IMG/VR virus record: IMGVR_UViG_3300021356_000111
Span: 1 to 30,267 of that record
DNA from: a virus
Reading direction: 5' to 3' (one strand)
Length of the DNA: 30,267 nucleotides
Shown here: piece by piece, positions 23,466-28,080 of the stretch
How positions within the stretch are numbered: the stretch's first letter is position 1
Layout of the letters: the number at the start of each line of letters is the position of its first letter
Position numbers and translations under genes: made by a program
Notes under the pieces: model-generated
Told to the model about the DNA's origin: nothing
Database searches by the model: none
Seen by the model: only the letters and a program-made list of their open reading frames with translations

Positions 23466-23476
23466 CAACCCTTGAC

Positions 23477-23511
23477 CAAGATGAGGTGAGGACGAAGTCC
23501 GAACCATCTTG
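23477..23511 (+). other. Extended hairpin with tandem GA internal loop
   Basis: CAAGAT (23477-23482) pairs with ATCTTG (23506-23511). Inside, GGT pairs with ACC after a two-base bulge. A GA/GA internal loop follows, and then GGAC-GAA-GTCC closes the hairpin. Tandem G-A pairs are a known RNA structural module. No T-tract follows, only a pyrimidine-rich stretch. Confidence 0.5.
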
Positions 23512-23535
23512 TCTTATTCATCTTCTTCCATCTAC

Positions 23536-23553
23536 TCTAGTAAGACTACTAGA
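23536..23553. repeat. Perfect inverted repeat upstream of thyX
   Basis: TCTAGTA and TACTAGA are perfect 7-base arms around AGAC. A second small symmetry, ACATA-TAT-TATGT, follows at 23560-23572, about 33 bases before the thyX start. Candidates are an operator, an RNA hairpin in the thyX leader, or part of a genome-end signal. Confidence 0.45.
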
Positions 23554-23604
23554 TGCATCACATATATTATGTATCATCATGAGGTTCGTTAGAACCGACC
23601 CTGT

Positions 23605-24234
23605 ATGCACACCGCTAAGCTTATTTCCATTACACCTGATGCAGAAGAACTCGTAGCCTATTGTGCACGTGTATCTAACCCTGCTAACCAACATAGCAAA
23701 GAAACAGCACCCCGCCTTCTTAAATATCTTATCAAGCATAAGCATTGGTCTCCTTTTGAGATGGTGAATATGGTTGTAGAGATTAAAACAACCCGAGCAA
23801 TCAGTGCTCAAATCCTTAGACATAGATCATTTAGCTTTCAAGAGTTCTCACAACGGTATGCAGAAGTACAGTCTATACCAAAACCTCCTGGTCTTCGTAG
23901 ACAGGATGTTAAGAATAGGCAAAACAGTATTGATGACATTCCTTTGGCTGAACAATATGCTTGGAATGATCAGATCCAAGAGCATTACCAGTCTGCTTAC
24001 GCCCTTTATGACAGTCTCCTGGCATCTGGAGTAGCAAAAGAGTGTGCACGAGAGGTCCTTCCCTTGGGCTCAGAGACGACTTTGTACATGAATGGTACTC
24101 TGAGGTCTTGGCTGCATTACGTCGACCTTAGAGCGGCTCCTGAGACGCAGAGAGAGCATCGTATGATTGCTGAGAGTGTTAAGGATTTGATTGATGAGCA
24201 TTGTCCTGCTATTTATGAGGCTATGTGGTCTTAA
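23605..24234 (+). CDS. thyX: Flavin-dependent thymidylate synthase ThyX
   Basis: This 209-residue protein converts dUMP to dTMP with methylenetetrahydrofolate, FAD and NADPH. The signature RHRx7S is present at residues 72-82 (RHRSFSFQEFS), followed by QRY. SKETAPRLLKYLIKHKHWSP near the start and NGTLRSWLHYVDLR with TQREHR near the end match the family's substrate and FAD regions. Length is usual. It would raise dTTP supply for phage DNA synthesis. It is separated from terL by a terminator and hairpins, and from the early genes by a 437-base gap, so it seems to be its own unit. No Shine-Dalgarno sequence is seen. Confidence 0.93.
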   Translation: MHTAKLISITPDAEELVAYCARVSNPANQHSKETAPRLLKYLIKHKHWSPFEMVNMVVEIKTTRAISAQILRHRSFSFQEFSQRYAEVQSIPKPPGLRRQDVKNRQNSIDDIPLAEQYAWNDQIQEHYQSAYALYDSLLASGVAKECAREVLPLGSETTLYMNGTLRSWLHYVDLRAAPETQREHRMIAESVKDLIDEHCPAIYEAMWS

Positions 24235-24414
24235 ATTTTAGCAGAAATTTCTGAAGGCATATATTACGCGGTGCCAGCGCCGGTTACCCCCCATGCCGGT
24301 ATCGCGTATCTCATAATCACTACGAGTTTCGCCGAGAAGCCGCGCCAGCACTGGGGTCTTATCCGTCCCAATCCATCAGCATCTGTGCGGGTCTGAAGAA
24401 ATTCTTAAGAACCC

Positions 24415-24442
24415 TTGACATTCCGGAGATCCTCGCTAATTT
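24415..24442 (+). promoter_or_regulatory. Host sigma70-type promoter candidate
   Basis: A perfect TTGACA (24415-24420) is followed after 16 bases by TAATTT (24437-24442), which is a weak -10. It lies upstream of all early genes, where T7 has its host-polymerase promoters. Confidence 0.45.
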
Positions 24443-24637
24443 GATGCGCAAGCCCAGTCAGACACAGGGCCCAGCCTTTATGTATCCCTCGATACGTAAC
24501 GGTTTATGACAAGATCCCTCACGCAACACCAGCGGCTTTGAGCGATCCTGTACAGTGCTTGCATCGGATGAGGAACCGGAACGCCACCGGTCAACCGAAC
24601 CGATCCAGACAGGCATCGATCCGCTCTGCCCGTCATC

Positions 24638-24646
24638 TGCTACACT
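24638..24646 (+). promoter_or_regulatory. Extended -10 element before the first early gene
   Basis: TGC-TACACT is an extended -10 type sequence ending 25 bases before the ATG at 24672. No good -35 lies 17 bases upstream. A start near 24653 would give a leader consisting of the CCACCACCA element. Confidence 0.3.
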
Positions 24647-24651
24647 CTCAA

Positions 24652-24669
24652 CCGTTCAACCCACCACCA
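24652..24669 (+). repeat. Early leader element, degenerate copy 1
   Basis: CCGTTCAACCCACCACCA ends 2 bases before the ATG at 24672. It keeps the CCGTT and CCACCA parts of the element seen at 26136-26155. Confidence 0.4.
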
Positions 24670-24671
24670 AT

Positions 24672-24866
24672 ATGTTCACCTGTTTCGAGGACTCTGTCCT
24701 TGCATCAGCTGACAAGGACGGCAACCTTAGCTTGTCCCTTACTCAGCAGCTCCTTAGTGAGCACGGCTTCACACTCACCGACACCTACGCGGATCCTCAC
24801 GGCGTTGATCCTGTGGCACTTGATGCCCGCAATGCTCAGGCTCTGTTACACTGGCTGGGGTACTGA
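24672..24866 (+). CDS. Small early protein, unknown
   Basis: This 64-residue protein reads MFTCFEDSVLASADKDGNLS at its start. LTQQLLSEHGFTLTDTYADP follows, and it ends LLHWLGY. The frame is open further upstream, but the ATG at 24672 directly follows the leader element. It is acidic and soluble in appearance, with no motif I recognise. As the first gene after the candidate early promoter region it could act against host functions, as T7 early genes do; this is positional inference only. Confidence 0.6.
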   Translation: MFTCFEDSVLASADKDGNLSLSLTQQLLSEHGFTLTDTYADPHGVDPVALDARNAQALLHWLGY

Positions 24867-24871
24867 TCACC

Positions 24872-25036
24872 ATGCTCCGACTCCGTCACGATCAATTCGC
24901 AGGCTCTCAGCGTGTCCGTGAGAACATCGCTAAGGCTAGGGCTGCAGGCTATGCTGCCACGTCACCTGAGGGCCTCACAGCCCTTGAGCGTGCCTTCTAT
25001 GTTCGCAAACTAGAACTGGAGGCATCAGCATGTTAA
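24872..25036 (+). CDS. Small basic helical early protein
   Basis: This 54-residue ORF encodes MLRLRHDQFAGSQRVRENIA, then KARAAGYAATSPEGLTALER, and ends FYVRKLELEASAC. It is predicted to be helical and basic. It follows the previous stop by five bases and overlaps the next start by 7 bases. That tight spacing and coherent residue composition support a real gene. No family recognised. Confidence 0.55.
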   Translation: MLRLRHDQFAGSQRVRENIAKARAAGYAATSPEGLTALERAFYVRKLELEASAC

Positions 25037-25161
25037 GCTTTGTTGCCTTCGTAGCCTTTGCTGCTGCAGCCTGCACTACAATTCCATCAGTCAGCCTACT
25101 ACTGCTCACCTTTGGTGTTGGCTGCATCATCCTATCAGTTATCCTTGACACAACCTGCTGA
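25030..25161 (+). CDS. Small two-pass membrane protein
   Basis: This 43-residue ORF is almost wholly hydrophobic, with segments at residues 2-15 (LSFVAFVAFAAAAC) and 20-39 (SVSLLLLTFGVGCIILSVIL). It has the best Shine-Dalgarno in the early region (GGAGG, 8 bases before ATG). It overlaps the preceding gene. It may alter host membrane function or exclude superinfecting phage, but there is no direct evidence. Confidence 0.6.
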   Translation: MLSFVAFVAFAAAACTTIPSVSLLLLTFGVGCIILSVILDTTC

Positions 25162-25178
25162 TCCACTATCACCACGGC
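25162..25178 (+). repeat. Early leader element, degenerate copy 2
   Basis: TCCACTATCACCACGGC lies directly before the ATG at 25180. It aligns with TCCACCATCATCATCGGC at 26961-26978 with one substitution and small gaps. Confidence 0.45.
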
Positions 25179-25179
25179 T

Positions 25180-25842
25180 ATGCGAGTTCACATCACTCCA
25201 CGTAGCTCTAACGCGAAAACTGGCCCAATTCCAGTCACCACGTCAGAAGAGTCTACGTGCCCATCAACGTGCCCTTTCATTGGCAAGGGTTGCTATGCTA
25301 AATCAGGACCTCTAGCCCTTCATTGGCGCAAGGTATCTGCAGGCGAACGTGGCACCGACTGGCAAGGTCTCTGTGACTTTATCCAGGATCTACCAAAGCA
25401 ACAGCTCTGGCGACACAACCAGGCTGGCGATCTCCCACACAATGCAGGATTGATTGATTATGCTAAAATCGCTCACCTTGTTGTTGCGAACACTGGCAAA
25501 CGGGGATTCACCTACACCCATCATTCGCTCAACTCCCACAACGTTTCGATCCTCTCACGTGCTAATCGTCAGGGTTTCACTGTCAACGTGTCGACGGAAT
25601 CGCTCGATCGGGCTGACGCTGCCTTGGCAATGGGGTTACCAGCTGTTACAGTCGTACGCAATGACCAGCCCGTTCCTACCCACACACCAGCTGGGAATCG
25701 CGTGGTGGTCTGTCCAGCACAGACACGTGAAATCTCATGTTCTGAGTGTGGCCTCTGCTCCCAGGCAAAACGCGCTTGTGTCGTAGCCTTCATGGCTCAT
25801 GGTAACGCCAAACGAACCGTTAACGAGATTGTCTCCCAATGA
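25180..25842 (+). CDS. Cysteine-rich early protein, DUF7227-like
   Basis: This 220-residue protein starts MRVHITPRSSNAKTGPIPVT and then has C27-x3-C31-x6-C38 (CPSTCPFIGKGCYA) and GPLALHW. The middle contains LVVANTGKRGFTYTHH and NVSTESLDRAD, giving an alternating beta/alpha pattern. The end has C178 and C187-x2-C190-x2-C193-x6-C200. I have seen this layout in phage and plasmid proteins labelled DUF7227; the label is from memory. The cysteines suggest metal or Fe-S binding, with some likeness to the Gp37/Gp68 (DUF5131) group. The activity is unknown. It overlaps the next gene by 4 bases. Confidence 0.72.
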   Translation: MRVHITPRSSNAKTGPIPVTTSEESTCPSTCPFIGKGCYAKSGPLALHWRKVSAGERGTDWQGLCDFIQDLPKQQLWRHNQAGDLPHNAGLIDYAKIAHLVVANTGKRGFTYTHHSLNSHNVSILSRANRQGFTVNVSTESLDRADAALAMGLPAVTVVRNDQPVPTHTPAGNRVVVCPAQTREISCSECGLCSQAKRACVVAFMAHGNAKRTVNEIVSQ

Positions 25843-26042
25843 CTGACACCACACCCGGCACCAAAGAGACCACCGTTCTCAAGCTGAACCATCGTGAGAT
25901 CAAACGACTTCTCGATGCAGTGCAGAACACTGAGAAACCTCTCAGCCTGTCTGCTTGGGAAGACTCCGACCGTAGGCAACACTGTAAACTGATCCACCGT
26001 CTGCAGCGTGCTGACCGTCGCTTCTCCATCTACGAATCATAA
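25839..26042 (+). CDS. Small basic early protein, unknown
   Basis: This 67-residue protein (MTDTTPGTKETTVLKLNHRE, then IKRLLDAVQNTEKP) ends with a basic part, RRQHCKLIHRLQRADRRF. It is coupled to the cysteine-rich gene by an ATGA overlap. LNHREIKRLLDAV with the late LIHRLQRA suggests a two-helix protein. Its stop codon is at the foot of a very long hairpin. No family recognised. Confidence 0.62.
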   Translation: MTDTTPGTKETTVLKLNHREIKRLLDAVQNTEKPLSLSAWEDSDRRQHCKLIHRLQRADRRFSIYES

Positions 26043-26134
26043 GGTAAGGGATGGATCTCCTTACAGAGGCAACCTGTACTGTGTGGTGGCAGTTCGGTTG
26101 GTTGTCTCTCTAAGGAGATTCTCCCTCCTTTTTT
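26041..26134 (+). other. Very long imperfect hairpin between early genes
   Basis: TCTCCTTACAGAGGCAAC (26056-26073) pairs with GTTGTCTCTCTAAGGAGA (26101-26118), 18 positions with one mismatch and one G-T pair. Pairing continues outward: GGA (26053-26055) with TTC, AGGGA (26047-26051) with TCCCT, and AAGG (26041-26044) with CCTT (26127-26130). About 30 pairs surround a 27-base loop, and TTTT follows. It could be an RNase III processing site, as between T7 early genes, or a terminator. Confidence 0.8.
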
Positions 26135-26140
26135 AAACCG

Positions 26141-26155
26141 TTTCCACCATCATCA
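26141..26155 (+). repeat. Early leader element, exact copy A
   Basis: TTTCCACCATCATCA is identical at 26141, 26959 and 30243, each time shortly before a start codon (here 15 bases before the ATG at 26171). It is preceded by CCG and followed by GCGGCTTT. Confidence 0.75.
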
Positions 26156-26170
26156 GCGGCTTTCACTGCC

Positions 26171-26605
26171 ATGACGATCAGCTACCAACGCGTCTACGAG
26201 GTATCACGCAATGATGCCAAATGGAAAGAACTCATGGAGCGTATCCAGGGCTACCACAAAGAATGCTCTGAGTACAAACAGAAACAACGCGCAGCCCTCC
26301 GCAAGATCATTCAGTTTGATAAGTTGGAGGATCTCGCCATGGACCGCATGGGTCACTGTGAGGGGGACGACGCAGACGAGGCGCTTCTCCATTGCACAGG
26401 TTCGGATCAGGAATCCTGGTTCTGGTCTTGGAGCGGGGCTCAGGATTTATGCTTCGATGCTATGGTCCAGGCTTGCATTGATGTCAGCAACGCTCAATCC
26501 ATGATTGAAGTCGTTAAAGACAAAATGAAGGTGGCCACGGCTCTTCAAACCAGCCGTGAGCAAGAGATCCGTGTTAAGCTTGAAGAAGAGGACAACACCA
26601 AATGA
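26171..26605 (+). CDS. Early protein of unknown function
   Basis: This is a 144-residue, acidic and mostly helical protein. Residues 1-50 are charged helix (DAKWKELMERIQGYHKECSE). A middle part has HCEGDDADEALLHCTGSD, followed by ESWFWSWSGAQDLCFDAMVQ, and the C-terminus is coiled (EVVKDKMKVATALQTSREQE). The Trp-rich centre with Cys/His residues might bind a partner or metal. It overlaps the next gene by 4 bases (ATGA). Its leader carries the repeated element; no Shine-Dalgarno sequence is seen. Confidence 0.68.
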   Translation: MTISYQRVYEVSRNDAKWKELMERIQGYHKECSEYKQKQRAALRKIIQFDKLEDLAMDRMGHCEGDDADEALLHCTGSDQESWFWSWSGAQDLCFDAMVQACIDVSNAQSMIEVVKDKMKVATALQTSREQEIRVKLEEEDNTK

Positions 26606-26793
26606 AACGAGCCATTGACATCTGCGTTCCTGGGCTTCCAGGTGCTGAGTACGTGTGGCGACGCCGCAGGGTGCTTGTGACCAACAGTGAGTGGTACGCT
26701 TTGCAACGTTGGAAGCTTGAGGGCTTCAAGTCCAAGTCAGCCATGGCTTTGGCATTGTATCCTCATAGGGTCTATCACCACAGCACGGTTTAA
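26602..26793 (+). CDS. Small basic early protein, unknown
   Basis: This 63-residue protein reads MKRAIDICVPGLPGAEYVWR, then RRRVLVTNSEWYALQRWKLE, and ends YPHRVYHHSTV. A short strand/turn pattern followed by WYALQRWKLEGF could form a small DNA-binding fold, but no family is recognised. ATGA coupling with the upstream gene. AGAGGA about 12 bases upstream may act as a weak ribosome site. A terminator-like hairpin follows 40 bases after the stop. Confidence 0.62.
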   Translation: MKRAIDICVPGLPGAEYVWRRRRVLVTNSEWYALQRWKLEGFKSKSAMALALYPHRVYHHSTV

Positions 26794-26833
26794 TTAGTTG
26801 CGGACCCTCACGCATTGTTTGATCAAGGGAATT

Positions 26834-26869
26834 AAGCCTCAGGGGGCCTGAAGAACCCTCTGGGGCTTT
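26834..26869 (+). terminator. Intrinsic terminator-like hairpin in the early region
   Basis: AAGCCTCAGGGGG (26834-26846) pairs along its full length with CCCTCTGGGGCTT (26856-26868), with two G-T pairs and a 9-base loop, then TTG. The stem is very stable, but the T-tract is short, so readthrough or an RNA processing role is possible. Confidence 0.65.
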
Positions 26870-26958
26870 GTCATGTTCACTTATTCGGAGCATGATCCGT
26901 TACTCGCCGTGTGAGGCGGCTAGAGCAGTGTCAGCGCGCGAGCGGCTGCACCTCACAT

Positions 26959-26973
26959 TTTCCACCATCATCA
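26959..26973 (+). repeat. Early leader element, exact copy B
   Basis: TTTCCACCATCATCA, followed by TCGGCGCT and the ATG at 26982 (8 bases after the element). Confidence 0.75.
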
Positions 26974-26981
26974 TCGGCGCT

Positions 26982-27170
26982 ATGAAACGCAAACAACTAT
27001 CACTTTCTGAAGTTGAGATTAACATAATCGTAGATGCCCTTCGCACACAGTGGTGGATGCGTTATGATCCAGAAGTGGAGGAAAACGTAGTTCTTCACCA
27101 CAAGCTCTTTGATCGCCTCTCAGATGCACAGAAGCAAGTATCAACCAGCTCCAAAGAAACCAATTCCTAA
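26982..27170 (+). CDS. Small early protein, unknown
   Basis: This 62-residue protein starts MKRKQLSLSEVEINIIVDAL, then RTQWWMRYDPEVEENVVLHH, and ends in a Ser/Thr-rich tail. The frame is open to 26868, but the ATG at 26982 follows the conserved leader and gives a clean helical start (LSEVEINIIVDALRTQ). It may be a small regulatory protein. No family known to me. The 3' end overlaps the next membrane protein by 47 bases. Confidence 0.62.
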   Translation: MKRKQLSLSEVEINIIVDALRTQWWMRYDPEVEENVVLHHKLFDRLSDAQKQVSTSSKETNS

Positions 27171-27291
27171 CTCAATCATCACTCCTTTCGTAGGTGTGTT
27201 GGTTACGTGGTCATGTCTTGGTGTTGTCGCATATTCACTCCAAAATGAATATAAATCGTCACCATCTCCAGTTGTACACACTCGACAGTAG
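27124..27291 (+). CDS. Small single-pass membrane protein
   Basis: This 55-residue ORF starts MHRSKYQPAPKKPIPN, has a TM segment at residues 18-39 (IITPFVGVLVTWSCLGVVAY) and ends with a polar tail. The frame also opens at a TTG at 27109. It overlaps the preceding gene out of frame by 47 bases. A basic, proline-rich start before the TM segment suggests the N-terminus stays inside. Function unknown. Confidence 0.5.
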   Translation: MHRSKYQPAPKKPIPNSIITPFVGVLVTWSCLGVVAYSLQNEYKSSPSPVVHTRQ

Positions 27292-27299
27292 TTATTGTT

Positions 27300-27590
27300 A
27301 TGTCTCGACGAGATCCTTTTGGCAATCGTATTGATGAAATCATGGAGTGGGATGCTACTGATGAAGCAACCGACTACACTATCGAGGATGGACTTAGCGC
27401 AGCTGCCATGTGGGATCTTCCCGAGGCATACGCCTGCATTGTCCGTTCCACTGGTAAGAATGGTAAGATCCTTGAAAAGGCTTATCGTTCAAACTCAGCA
27501 GCTCACAAACATCTACTCAAGTTGATGGATGAAGAAGCTGATGAAGTCATGGTTCTTACTGATGAGACCATCTCTGTTCCATTGTTTTAA
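27300..27590 (+). CDS. Small acidic early protein, unknown
   Basis: This is a 96-residue protein: MSRRDPFGNRIDEIMEWDAT, TDYTIEDGLSAAAMWDLPEA, then YACIVRSTGKNGKILEKAYR, and an end rich in Glu/Asp. The middle could form a small alpha/beta fold. The ATG at 27300 follows an AT-rich TAGTTATTGTT leader without a Shine-Dalgarno sequence. No family recognised. It lies in the run of small genes leading to the polymerase. Confidence 0.65.
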   Translation: MSRRDPFGNRIDEIMEWDATDEATDYTIEDGLSAAAMWDLPEAYACIVRSTGKNGKILEKAYRSNSAAHKHLLKLMDEEADEVMVLTDETISVPLF

Positions 27591-27596
27591 GTCAAA

Positions 27597-27845
27597 GTGA
27601 ATCCACACGACCTTGCAGATGTCCTTCACTATGAAGGCTTTGTCGTTGACTACGACACAGGAGAAGTGTTTTCAGAGGATACATGTGATGCTCTGATCAT
27701 TCTCGCTGCATTGGGTAAGCTTGAGATCAAACGTGATGTCAGTGGCGAGCCCGTTTATTACATTCCTCACATGAATGTCTGCGATATGCAGTCATACTGT
27801 GAAGCCTTTCCCGATGATGTTTGCTGTAAAATGTACGATGTTTGA
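27597..27845 (+). CDS. Small early protein with GTG start, unknown
   Basis: This 82-residue protein starts at a GTG six bases after the preceding stop. It reads MNPHDLADVLHYEGFVVDYD, then TGEVFSEDTCDALIILAALG, and ends with five cysteines in the last 26 residues (VCDMQSYCEAFPDDVCCK). The pattern VDYDTGEVFS and KLEIKRDVSGEPVYYIP suggests a small beta-rich domain. The Cys cluster may bind metal. It overlaps the next ORF by 8 bases. Confidence 0.62.
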   Translation: MNPHDLADVLHYEGFVVDYDTGEVFSEDTCDALIILAALGKLEIKRDVSGEPVYYIPHMNVCDMQSYCEAFPDDVCCKMYDV

Positions 27846-28080
27846 GTACACCTTGACTCAACGCCAGATTGAAACCCTTAACGAGGAAGAATACTCCCTT
27901 TTTCTAGCCTATGGCGACACCTTTCGAGATACAGAGACAGATCAACCTGGAGCAGGAAGCTCTGAGTTGTGGGAAACAGAAGTTACACGAGTCTCTGAAA
28001 CGGCTGCAAGAGAAAAGCTACTCATCAGCCAGTGTGTATGGAACAGCAAGTATCTCAGCCGCTCTACCAGCGGTAATTAA
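27838..28080 (+). CDS. Overlapping ORF spanning the 5' end of the RNA polymerase gene
   Basis: This ORF of 80 residues begins MFEYTLTQRQIETLNEEEYS and continues out of frame into the polymerase gene from 27911 for 170 bases. It ends SKYLSRSTSGN. Its start overlaps the previous gene by 8 bases, as other coupled genes here do, and the first 24 residues lie outside the polymerase frame and look like a normal protein. It could be a real overlapping gene, or a short leader ORF whose translation feeds ribosomes to the polymerase start. Confidence 0.45.
   Translation: MFEYTLTQRQIETLNEEEYSLFLAYGDTFRDTETDQPGAGSSELWETEVTRVSETAAREKLLISQCVWNSKYLSRSTSGN

Larger units (their letters stand above)
24235..24671. 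other. 437-base intergenic region, candidate genome-end / early promoter region
   Basis: No convincing gene is seen here. It is GC-richer than the late genes. It holds the palindrome CAGAAATTTCTG (24242-24253), a pair of GCCGGT repeats, TACGCG with CGCGTA flanking them, a CCAG-CA-CTGG symmetry, and promoter candidates at 24415 and 24638. CAGCGGCTTT at 24530-24539 recurs at 26154-26163 in the leader of a downstream gene. A T7-type left end with early host promoters would look like this. The terminal repeat itself cannot be delimited from a single joined copy. Confidence 0.5.

Noticed and set aside
23477-23515. Hammerhead-ribozyme-like words (GATGA, GTGAGGACGAA, GTC) after terL
   Set aside because: The required core (CUGANGA, stem II, GAAA, and a cleavage triplet in the right order) cannot be formed; GTGAGGACGAA is part of a simple hairpin with GTCC instead.
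23441-23656. 71-codon ORF starting inside the terL terminator
   Set aside because: It begins in the terminator loop, runs through hairpins and ends inside thyX in another frame; the composition does not look like protein.
24538-24921. 127-codon ORF rich in Pro, Ser and Arg overlapping the first early genes
   Set aside because: It is out of frame with two better-supported ORFs (24672 and 24872), has low-complexity content and no sensible start.
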